Both the position numbers and the translations under genes were made by a program. Of a stretch of 64,000 bases of DNA, positions 21,509-32,248 are shown piece after piece. Origin of the DNA: Takakia lepidozioides (taxonomy: Eukaryota; Streptophyta; Takakiopsida; Takakiales; Takakiaceae); NCBI GenBank assembly GCA_030704615.1, contig CM060732.1, forward strand, positions 65,453,053-65,517,052, written 5' to 3'. A model generated the notes under the pieces. That model saw only the letters and a list, made by a program, of their open reading frames with translations, did not search any database and was not told the origin of the DNA. How positions within the stretch are numbered: the stretch's first letter is position 1; every line of letters starts with the position of its first letter.

Positions 21509-22811
21509 CAGTGTTGTGCGGGTATATTGTCTTAAACATACCCTCCGGGTCCGGGTATACTTTATTTTCAAAATTATATTTACCTTTTTGGGTAAGGATA
21601 TATTACTACTGGTAGAATTTGAAGGGTATAAATAAACAATACAAATCCTCATTTATACCAGTGTTGTTATGGTATCAGTGTTAGGACATACCATACTGGT
21701 CCTGGTACCAGACGTATCACAAAAAATTTATATCAGTCTGGTCTATATAATGGTGGATGTATAATTCTCTACATACTGGTATGAGTATGAGTATCATGAC
21801 CACAATATCAGCTGGTACGAGATATCAATTCTGGTATCATTCCAAAGCCATCTTGAATTACAAGTTTATCACTAGCAAGTATCAAGTGAAAACAAATACA
21901 ATATAAATAAAGAAATAAATATACATAAATACAAGTATGTAGGCATATATACACATAAATTAATATAGTATACATACCAGAGTAAATGAGGAAGACGGCG
22001 GGGAAGTACTGGTATTGAGGCTGGTATGAAAAAACTGTTACCAGCCTGGTCTTGTGTATGACCCAGTATTCTCCCAAATGATACCAGACTGGTCTGGTAT
22101 CTAATACCAATGCATATACCAGTATTTTATACCAGTCCTTCACCTATATACCAGACCAACACTGATTTATACCCTACGGGTATAAATAAATACCGGATAT
22201 AGTTAAATAAATTTATTTCTAATATTTTATTCAGTTATATATCGAAGATGTATGAGTGCTATACTCAACAATGCTGGCAATATTGATAAAATAATCTTGG
22301 GATAACCTGCATACCTACATAACACAACTTTACGAGCTCCATAAACTAAAATATGTTTCGAGAACATGGGTGGAGCACAAGTTACTTTGGAAGCCCCACA
22401 AGAGGGGTTGATTTGTAAATGCCACAAGAGACTAGGGGTTGGCGGAGCTTGAATACAGGTGGGGGTAGAGCAGTGGGGCCCATCAATGACCAACTCAGGT
22501 GCTTTAGTGGGTTACCTGTAGCTGCATGTTGAAGCAAGGCTGAAACCAATTGGAAAAAGGGGTAGGATGGGATACTGATTTTCCTGCCACAGATATACCC
22601 TCTGATTTAAATCTTAGCCCCCTCTGGGACGGGTATATCCACACCCAAATAGCCCGGTTATGTATAGGGTAAGGATAATTATCTGTTAATTACCATCCGG
22701 GTGTATTCTAATGGTGGATATAAATTAAACCGTAGGGTCCGGTTACAGTTAAATGGTTATACCTGATATACCCGGCGGGTATATCCGGGTATATGATATA
22801 CCCGCACAACA
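21509..22811. mobile_element. Non-autonomous hAT-like element (outer), 3' end slightly deleted
   Basis: It starts CAGTGTTGTGCGGGTAT at 21509 and ends with CCCGCACAACA near 22811. Its left flank GACATTAC (21501-21508) is the likely 8-bp target site. Comparison with the uninterrupted copy at about 36925 shows that the right end has lost about 9 bases, which include the last terminal bases and most of the duplicate. The interior has no coding sequence. It is rich in GGGTATA/TATACCC motifs, especially near both ends. Another hAT element sits inside it. Confidence 0.82.
21659..22164. mobile_element. Non-autonomous hAT-like element (inner), complete with 8-bp duplication
   Basis: It begins CAGTGTTGTTATGGTAT and ends ATACCAGACCAACACTG (506 bp). 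Perfect 8-bp flanks ATTTATAC lie at 21651-21658 and 22165-22172. The interior is dense in TGGTAT/ATACCAG and CTGGT motifs and has no coding capacity. Removing it with one flank restores a continuous outer element, so it landed there later. Confidence 0.9.
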
Positions 22812-25444
22812 ACCCTAGAGCGCCAAAGCTCGAGACAATGGACCACCACTTGAATCATTTCATTTTTAGGATATGCCATCTCATTTCCACATCTTTCCTG
22901 ATCACAAAATTTTCTATAAGAGGGCTCAATATGGAAAGTATTTTGTGATCATAACATTATATTTTGATGATTCGATTTTGATATGTAAAGACCTAGCTAT
23001 GTTGAAAAAGACAAAAAATGATATCTTAAAGAAATTTGAGATGGTGAAGTAGAAAGAGATCATTGTGATCACAACATTATATGTTGACGATCTGATTTTG
23101 GTATTTAAAAACTTGGCTCTGTTGGGAGAAAAACAAAAGAAAAACCATATCTAAAAAGAAGTTTGAGCTGGTCGATTTGATCCAATACCATTTGGGGTTA
23201 TCACTATTTTGTGTTCAACAAGATCGAGCGATTTCTTTGAACTAGCATAAGTTTCTTACGATATCTATAGACACTTTGGTATGGCTGAAAGTAGGTTGAT
23301 AAATATGTCATTTGTCCCAAATTGTAAACTCTAAAATGAAATGGTGGGTCTTGGGGCAAGAAAAATTGGATAAAGCTAGGTTTTGATTTGGTCAAACCAA
23401 TTTCTTTTCTCACTTTTTCTTTGGGACCTGATATTTGAGGTCCGGGCCAATGCTATAATCTCACAATTTCCACGGTGGACTTGGCTCATTTTTTGGTATG
23501 TCATGCATAAATGAGCTGGGCCGATTGCTATAAGGCTGGAATCTCCGGATGATTTTTGGTAGGTTTCTAGGGGCAATTTACTGCAGCTGGGTACCCAAAA
23601 TTGGTAAAAAGTCAAAAAAGGGCTTGGGAATTTAAGGGTTAAACTATTGCAAACTTGGAGAAAATGAGAGCTGTTATTTATTAGAATATTTTGGGGAGTC
23701 TCATGTATGTAATGGTTTGTATAAGACCGGATATTGCACAAGCAGTAGGGATTGTGAGCCAATTTGTGGCTAACCCTGGGTAACCATAATATTAAGCTGC
23801 AATTAAACGTATGTTTCATTATTTGAGAAGCACAATTGACTTTTGTATGTGTAAGAGAGGAAACGTTGGTAAAGTTCATTTGGATGAAATGCATTTATAA
23901 ATTCAGTACTGATTCAAATGATATCCTCATCCATATCGATTCACTTCCAGCCCATACATGGATCATCGGGATCAAGATTGTAGGAGTTTAAACAGTAACA
24001 CGATTTAATTATATTGATCTTCAAGATACGGAAATCTACACACATTACCTTCTTTTCTCTTCGTTTCTTTTCTTTTCATTTTCTTTCCCTTTTCTTGCTT
24101 CACTTCGAAGAAGACGAGTACTCTTTCGTCATTCTCAAGGTTAACATGTTGTTTATTTGCTTCCTCAAAACTTTCAACTGTCCCTCTTGGTCTCTTTCTT
24201 GCTGCACAGCCAACAAGGATCCTTCACATGCCAAAATTCCTGGCTTCCATACTTGATTTGTCATGCCAAAAAGTTTGTACCCCCTCATTCTCAGTTCTGA
24301 ATACTCCATGGGTCCATTGTCTAATTTCACCTGCAGCTCTACTTGTGTAGCCGTCCAAGGATTTATCCAAAGATGATGGGGTTCATTATGATGCTCTTCA
24401 TTACTCCATGGCCTTGCCGATTCTTCATTATAGCTGTTGCAATTCGAGTTGGCTGCCTCAAACTCTTGGTCATTGCTAAGGTTCAAACGTTTCTTCCACT
24501 CATTTGTTGTGCATTCTCATTCCAAGGCTCATATTGCATTAATTGTAGGTCTGCATATGCTTCTTTTGTGATCAGGTTGCTTCCGTGTTGCTAGCACACA
24601 TTAGGTTTCTCCTCATATCCTTGTACCTCATTTGAACATACATCAACTTGGCGCTGCTTGTCTTGGATCCGGTTGTCCCCTGTTGACGCTCCTCTTGTAC
24701 TTCTTCCTTGCAGCCTCGTCCTTCAACAAGCTGAATCTCCTCCTCAATATCATTGGCATGGAGGTCCGCCTAGAGTTGATCAATGATTTGACACTATTCC
24801 TTAGCGTCTGTATGAAGGACAAACAAGTCTTCCCTCCTAATTTTTGGTTCTTTCACCTTCTCTATGCATGGCTTTGTTGACCATGATGTGTTTGCCAGTA
24901 TTTATCTTGAAATGTCCATTTCCTTGTCCATTCCAGGTTGCAAAGTCTCAAGGTAGTGACGCACTCTCTCCGCACCAACATTGTGTATTTAATATTGTCT
25001 TTGACTTTGCATTATAAAACAATGAGTTTTTTTTATCATCAAAGAAGATTCAATGCTCTTTGTGTAGGTGTATTACAATGATGTTGGATTATTTGACTAT
25101 AAGCTTAACGTTGATTTACTGACCAAATTAGACCATTGTTCCATTCATGATTAAATAACTTTAAGAAGATATTGAGTTAAAAACTATCTTCCTTGACATT
25201 TGCGAAATACTAGTCTCTTCCTCTTATTCTTCCATTGTCCGTGTTGTTACGCTTTAATTACTCTTGATGATTTGTTGCGGCAGTCTAACACTTTTGGTCC
25301 ATTGCCGTGTTGTATCTCCCTGTCAGTTTTTTTTTTTTTTTCAAATCACTTTACAGAGTTTATCTACCATGAATCCATATAACCACAACACTCTTCACTA
25401 TGAAGGCCGTGGAATTATACTTCTTACTAACTTAACAACCAGCA

Positions 25445-25612
25445 TGTAGCCAGCCAGTGGTAATGGGCACATACCACGTTGGATGTGGTTGTGGGTTCAA
25501 ACCACGGTATGGTGTGTCATGAAGGTGTCCACCTTTCAGCTAGAAGGCAGCAGCCCTTGTGGTGAAGAGACACCATATTAATTTATGCTCCCTTTGGGAG
25601 GCGTCTATATGT
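25445..25612 (+). mobile_element. tRNA-derived SINE
   Basis: Box A TAGCCAGCCAGTGGTAATGG (25447) and box B GTTGTGGGTTCAAACCACGG (25489) are well spaced. A tRNA-unrelated body of about 100 bp ends in GGGAGGCGTCTATATG, followed by a TA-rich tail. Structure and length fit a plant SINE in the same orientation as the Argonaute gene downstream. Confidence 0.65.
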
Positions 25613-26274
25613 ATATATATATATTCTTACTAACTTACTCTTTTGTTTTAAATATATATATGGGATCCTAATCAATATTTATTTTGCAATGTGTATTCTT
25701 GCATGAATTCTTATCATAATTTGCGACATGTGTACTTTCAACTATGTTTTTATAGAAAAAAATATATTTCCCATCCATTTAATCTCATTTTTAGAATTCA
25801 TCATCTTCTACTGTCACTTTTCCATCCCTTCACAAACTATTTATTAATAAATGGGGGGAGTCTAAACAGCAATATCGTATTTGGTTTTGTTGGATGAAAG
25901 AACAAACACCAAACGTTATAAAGTATTCCCCACATAAGCTGCGAAGAGTCACTTGTATATCATACCGATTCACTCTCATCAAACTTCTCTCTCTCTCTCA
26001 TTCGTGAGTTTCCTAGTATTGCCTCTCTTGTCAGTTTTAATATTCTCATAATGCGTTGTCTCTATGGCTGGCAAATAATTACTTTTCTGTCATTTTTTTT
26101 CTCTCTCTCTCTTGCATTATTGTGTGATGTATGTAATTTATATAACAAGCTGATACATAACATCCTTACTTTCTCAAGTTAGTCACTCTATCTCATCCCT
26201 ACATGTAATCCTACTACGAGCTCATCTATCTAACAATCATCCACTCACTATTGAAGTCCTAAAGACAGAGGAGA
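25613..26274 (+). other. Region upstream of the Argonaute gene
   Basis: AT-rich sequence with a TA microsatellite near 25612-25630 and pyrimidine-rich CTCTCT tracts near 25985-26000 and 26098-26112. CT-rich tracts are common in plant promoters and 5' leaders. No coding sequence or clear TATA box could be assigned. Confidence 0.4.
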
Positions 26275-26644
26275 ATGCCACGCAAGAAGAAAACTCTAGT
26301 TGTAAAATCCAATCAATATCATCCTCCAGGAAGTGCCAGTCGATCACCATCTCCCGAACATCTCCCCCCTACACAATCAATTGTGTGGGGAAGAGCTGGG
26401 GTAAGTGTAGGGTTGAGAGGCATAGTCTCTGACGATCATCCCATAGGATGGGAACAAGTACAAAGAAATTTTGAGCTTGATCATCATGAGTTCCATGGTG
26501 CGGGTATGCCAAGTCAATCCAGGTCTCCCCCACGAAATCCACACATTGAGGAAGCTGGGCCAAGTGGAAGGGGCGGTGAAATGCAATATAGAGAGACAAC
26601 CGTTTCATCTGGGCGTTATGCTTTGGGAACTCATAGGCACGACG

Positions 26645-26682
<38 letters not shown>

Positions 26683-29600
26683 GTATACACACACACGCAC
26701 ACTTGCAGAGTTTTTATTTTATGTCGAATACGATAAATTTTTAAAGTTTCTATGGAACTTTAAGTCCTTATTCAAATCTAAATATATGTGGACATCTCTA
26801 CGTCTATTGAGGGCAATGCATGTGTGCGCGTCTGTGTGTGTATGTATGTGTATGGCAAGCCGCTTAGATCATATGTATTATGTGGACTTCATGTGTAGTA
26901 TACTTTAATATTTCCATCCTTAAGTCACCCTTGCCTTGTTTCTTGACAATGTAAATTTTTGAAGTGTCGGCAACTAGACCATGAACCTATATAACGATGG
27001 TAAAGCATTTAGGAAGAAAACAAAGAATGAACTCACATTCCCTTGGCTTTTCAGCTACCCAAGACTAATTAATGTTATACATAATTGAATACATATTACA
27101 GTCATACATTATTGTTTGATATAGTTACACAACATAGTGGCCTTATGATGTAAAATGTGGTTCAATGGAACTCAACAAAATTGGACCAATATATGTTCAT
27201 AAAATCTGGTTGTCTTTGTCATAGCCGAGACAAGTGTTATCTAGAGACAACTATTTTTGTTGTTTAATGAAATGCATTCTACATGTCACAGTGTAAAAAC
27301 TTTTAAGTTATCAAAGATATATGTGAAATTTGCAAATGGTTATGTTATAAAATTTTCATGATCTTTTGAAGGAGCTAGTTTATCACTACTTACTACTCCC
27401 CATGGGCCTAACACTTCCCGAGGGCGAGAATACGAGCCTTACGTCACCCCCAATAGACCTGGGAATAGACAACAAAACTCAGCCACACGTAATGTCGTCA
27501 GAGCCCCAGAGTTGGGTTATGTACCCCCTGAAGGAGTACCCCCCCAGGCAATTGGTGTGACCAAGGTGCACCAAGGCAATCCGCTAACCAACCAAAGTGA
27601 TGGCGAACCTAGCGCGCGGTTTCCATCTGTGCCTGCAACTCCTCCACCAGAGAGAGATTCGGCCAGTGCCTTACCTAAAGCAGACACAACTTTGGCTCAG
27701 ATCACATTTGGTCTCTTCAACTTTTCTAGTAAATCTTCGTCCAATTCAATGCAATTAACGAAGCGCCCAGCCCAGAAAGGTTCCATTGGACAGGTACTAG
27801 ATACTCCCAATCACACGTTTTACCCTCTCTATATCTAAAATGTGTACAATATATGCAAATTCATGAATGAACATCTCTAGTCACTTTCTTTGCTGATTTT
27901 TTTGTACACGAACACTTTAAATTGGATTCAACTAAAGCAAATCAGCATAATTGTGAAAAGTATCACACCCATTTGGACCTAGAGGATAATTGAGTCCATA
28001 GTTCTGATTTTTTTTAAATAAATAATAAGAATAATAAGAATAATAAAACCACATATAAGTGTCAAACCACTTCTCATACTTCATGTGCATTGAATAGAAA
28101 TACAATGGATGTGACCCATATGCATTGACATTGGATACATTATAGAAAGAGGTGGGTGGACTCTCAAACAAAATAACCTTGGCACAATTGATATGTTTTA
28201 TTTGTGCAGAATACAACATTTCTAGCAAATCATTTCATAGTAAAAAATTTCAATTATCGCAACATTTGGCACTACAAATTGGAAATAATACCCAAAGTGA
28301 ATAGTGAGCTAGCACGAGTATTGAAAGATAAGTTGGAAAAAAGATTGAACACTAAAATGGTTTATGATGGAAACAGTTTAGTATTTATGCCGAGTAAGTT
28401 TTCATACCTTGAGAAGGAAGAGAGTATTGAGTGTGCTTCACGGTAAGTCCTCCCTCCCACACACTCTTTTCTTACTGCACTGGCACAGATGTGAGAGGAT
28501 AAATCTTGTTATTTATTTAATTTATCAAATTTCCTTCTGGTAAAATGCCTCACTGACATATCCTAGTAAATGACCAGAGACTAATGTTAGATGTACATTT
28601 GAAATTGACTACAAGTATATAGGTTGAGTGACTCTCATTATACAGTTTCTATCTTAGAGCTTTGTTGCCGCTGTCATTGTCAATACATGTAAACACACCT
28701 TGAATTGGAAATTTAGAGCACAATCAAACTTATGAGGTTCAAAGCAAGGCCCATGAGAGAGAGGACTTGGCAAAAGCCAATGCAAATAAGGCTAAAAAGT
28801 TGTTTCCTTTAAAATCACATGATAAGTTGTTTAAACTTTGTAGTGAGAAACTTCAATGTCCATGTGGTTGTAAATTTCTTGAGGTATGTGTCATATCATC
28901 CATTAGTTGGTGTCAGTTATGACTTTGATGTCAATCTGGTTAGGAGCCGGGAAACCTAAGACAATATCAATTTGTGCAAAGAATTGGCAAAGTAAACAAT
29001 TGGGCGACATATGATGTTAGCCTTAAGGAAAAAAAAAACATCTTTAGAGTTCATGGGAAACAAGTGGAACTTGAGAGTTTATGTTTAGATCATGCAAAAT
29101 TCTTCAAAAAACTTGAGCTTCTGTGTATAATGTTTTGTGTGTTGTTCTGTAGAGAAAATCTTACCCCAACTATGTACAGAGTCAAATTGACTACAAGGAA
29201 AAACAATCAAACAGGTCTTCCCGATAATGAGATTGATGGGAATAAGCTAAGGAGTCTAATCGAGCAAGGAGGAACAGATAATGCACAAGAACATGTCAAT
29301 GCATTGGGCTTTGTGCTCAAGGAGACTAGTAACCGCATTCTTTCACAAATTGGTCAAAGCTTTTTCGACCCTGAAGATACCCAAAAAATGGATGATTTTG
29401 TGGAGGCATGGAATGGCTTCTTCAAGAGCTTGCGCCCCACTCAACAAGGCTTGGCTCTCAATGTAGACGTCTCAAGTGCCCTCTTCTTTCGGTCTTCATT
29501 GGATGACCAAACTGCTGGAGGGAGTGTGGCTAAATACCTTGAGTACAAACTAAAAACCAATTTCCATCCCCGTTATGTTCTCAATGTGCACGAGAGGTAT

Positions 29601-32248
29601 CAATCATTGCACCAAGTTGACCATCAATGTATTTTCTTGGGCCTTTTGCCAAAAAGATTTGGAATAAATCTTACCTTTTTGCATTATAATAGTCCAACAT
29701 ACACATGAAGAGTATACTCCTAACATCCATTTTGATATCCGTCTTTTGCACAATGACAGAGACGTGGCAATTGTGGCCCTCCGAAACTTGAGTATTACAA
29801 TAAGACATCATCAACAGCCACGCAAGTATAGAATCATTGGTTTATCGGATGAAATAATGTGCAATATCATGATCGCAAAAAGAGACAACACACGACAACC
29901 ACTAACCGAATACTTCCATATCACATATGGTATCAATCTTAAATATTTGCGACTGCCATGCTTAACCTTGCACTCCACTAAGCCACCATGCTATATGCCA
30001 ATAGAATTATGTGAAATAACACCAAACCAACAATTTAAAGGAAAACTCGCTGGGGATGAGATAGCAACAAAGGCTTATGTACGTTTTGCAGCTTGTGATC
30101 CCCAACAAAGAAGAAGAAAGATTGAAGAACATATGGAAAAAACCCATGCTAGGAGTACTTTGACCCAAACAAGGTATGTAATTATTTTCATGTGACATTT
30201 ATCACTCATTGTACGTGTTGTTTATTTTACTTCAACTTTTGTCAATTCCCAAACGACTTTTAAGATTGACATAGTTTCTTGTTGTATGCATAGTTTTTCA
30301 CAAATACGTCTTTGCTTCTATGTTAGGGATGAGCTTTGCCAACAGTTTGGGCTCAACTTCAGTGTGAAAATGACAGAAGTGGTGGGCCGAAAATTACCAA
30401 GCCCCAAAATATGTTTCAAAGAAGGCAGGACTAGCGATCACATAGTCGATCCGTTTGACTATGGCTTTTGGGCTTGGCGCAACCGACATGCATTGCAAGG
30501 TGCAGTGATCAATCGGTGGGGGGCGCTCGTCCTCGCCTCAAATATCAACGCCATGGTTGTGCCTAGATTTCTTGACGATCTCTCGCGGTAAGATAATATC
30601 TTTCGAGATAGTAACCCATAATTCCACCCCCCTGACCTACTGAAAGTTGTATTGCATTGTCTATCTAAATACCCTAGTATCTTCATAAAAGTTGGATTTT
30701 GATTTAAGTAAACATGATTTTATGGTCTTGGACATCATTTACAACTGCATTTCAAACATAGATGAATTAATTGAGGTTTTTTAAACACAACTTTAATTAT
30801 AACGACGGTTGATGTAGTCGGGCGCAAGAAATGGGAGTAGATTTACATCATAACTATGTCCCTGAATATCAGTCTGCAAGTTACGATGAACCAAGTACAC
30901 TGTTGACAAACCTTCATACGAGGATCACTCAAACAATAACTTCGAGAGAGCAAGCCTATGGAGCTCGAGTTGCCCTGATCATAGTTATTGTCAATGGAAA
31001 GAAAAACAAAAAATATTATGATATCAAACGATGCGCCGATCTAGAAATAGGAGTTCCTACTCAATTTGTTACTACTGAATCTATATTGAACCAGCGATCA
31101 AAGGAAAACTTTCTCACTAATTTGGTCATGAAGATTAATGTCAAATGCGGGGGGCGCAATTTCAAATTATCCGTCCCTCCTAACCAGCTGCCTAGCATTC
31201 CACCAGGCCGCTCCTGCATCTATTTTGGTGCCGATGTCACCCATCCAGACCCGGGAGACGTGGATAGCCCGTCGTTGGCAGCAGTTGTGGCCAGCAATGA
31301 TTGGCCCGATTCTGGCCGTTTTATTGCTCGTACGCGAAAACAAGCCTTCCGCAGAGAAATCATTGACGACCTTCAAGCTATGGCTGTTGAGCTCATAATG
31401 GAATGGTCCAACAATAATAACAACAATTTGCCGGATGTGAGTCAATTTCTGCCCAAGCTTCTTGTGCGCATAATTTATTTAAGCACATTGCTTTGTGATC
31501 ATACACATATATACACACTGAGCCTTGGTGTGATGCTTGTGTTATTGCAGCTCATAGTATTTTTTCGGGATGGCGTTGGCGAAAGTCAGTTCCAAGCTGT
31601 GCTGGAAGAGGAGGTTACGGCCCTTCAGCGGGCTGCCGAAGATGTCAAAACCAACTACCAACCTAAAATCACATTCTCTGTGGTGCAAAAACGGCATCAC
31701 ACACGTCTTTTCGCCATGGATAAAGGACCTGTTAAGAAGGTTAAGATTGGGGAGAAGAGAGAAGCCCCCCCCAATGTAAAGCCAGGCAGTGTGGTGGATG
31801 AGAAGATAACCCACCCCAGTCAGTTCGATTTCTATTTGTGTAGTCATGCTGGCGTGATCGGCACTAGCAAGCCTGCCCATTACCATGTTTTGTGGGACGA
31901 CAATCACTTCTCGTAGGTTTGCTAATCCTCATATGCCAACATTTCATTTCAAACCTTATGTTAATTGATCTCTTATGGTTGGTGTGCATCAAGAATTTAA
32001 CATAATGTCTGTTTTGCAGAATTGATGATTTTGAGACCTTAACAAACAATTTGTGCTACCTCTATGCACGTTGTTGCAAATCGGTGTCGATTGTGACACC
32101 AGCCTACTATGCACATCATGTGGCCACTAGAGCACGGAACCACTACATCTCTCTCAAAATGAGGGCAAGAAATAATGGACAGCCAGTGGCGAGTATAATC
32201 TTACCTGAAGTCCATGATTATGTTAGGTCTAAGATGTATTTTTGTTGA
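26275..32248 (+). CDS. Argonaute protein (small-RNA-guided slicer), nine exons
   Basis: Exons: 26275-26644, 27372-27793, 28210-28442, 29153-29596, 29760-30173, 30327-30587, 30818-31436, 31551-31912 and 32020-32248, exactly 1118 codons. After a basic, proline-rich N-terminus come the N domain ([20 protein letters not shown], then [10 protein letters not shown]), linker 1 ([19 protein letters not shown]) and PAZ ([20 protein letters not shown]). MID follows, then PIWI with [33 protein letters not shown] and [14 protein letters not shown]. The catalytic tetrad D854, E906, D928 and H1031 is complete, so slicing should be possible. It ends SKMYFC, like other Argonautes. PIWI is divergent, with an NNNNNN run and FFRDGV rather than YRDGV, so I do not assign a plant clade. 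It binds small RNAs for RNA cleavage or silencing. Intron 1 has a TC microsatellite. Confidence 0.95.
26648..26682. repeat. TC microsatellite in Argonaute intron 1
   Basis: About 16 uninterrupted TC dinucleotides begin within a few bases of the exon 1 donor site (GT at 26645). An ACACAC stretch follows. Length variation here would not change the protein. Confidence 0.95.
28717..29130 (+). other. Coding-like segment inside Argonaute intron 3
   Basis: Between Argonaute exons 3 and 4 there are two open blocks separated by a good GT..AG pair (28884 to 28943). The first includes [19 protein letters not shown] and [14 protein letters not shown]. The second has [20 protein letters not shown] and [19 protein letters not shown]. 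Splicing them into the Argonaute gives an immediate stop, whereas skipping them keeps the frame and the N-domain alignment. They may be a fragment of another gene or a transposon. I do not recognise it. Confidence 0.4.

Larger units (their letters stand above)
21205..23890 (+). pseudogene. Ty1/copia remnant, copy A (interrupted by nested hATs)
   Basis: Pieces of copia polymerase are readable with many stops. From about 22940 there is a YVDD-type reverse transcriptase segment present twice in tandem, the first with YFDD and the second with TLYVDDLILVFKNLALL. Then KKFEMV-like and QQDRAISL pieces follow, and near 23735 PDIAQAVGIVSQFVANPG and FHYLRSTIDFCMC, the end of the RT domain entering RNase H. 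The upstream part (21205-21508) is non-coding and matches 36620-36935. Two hAT insertions lie between these parts. Nearly the same sequence recurs at 36620-41000 in rearranged form. Confidence 0.65.

Noticed and set aside
24100-24486. 128-codon frame on the minus strand (starts MNLSNDQEFEAAN)
   Set aside because: Looks somewhat protein-like, but no family, no clear exons and no upstream continuation. Possibly a decayed element. Not supportable as a gene.
29113-29152. An extra short intron joining the intronic segment to Argonaute exon 4
   Set aside because: The only candidate would be about 30 bases, too short for a plant intron. Skipping the segment gives an exact reading frame.
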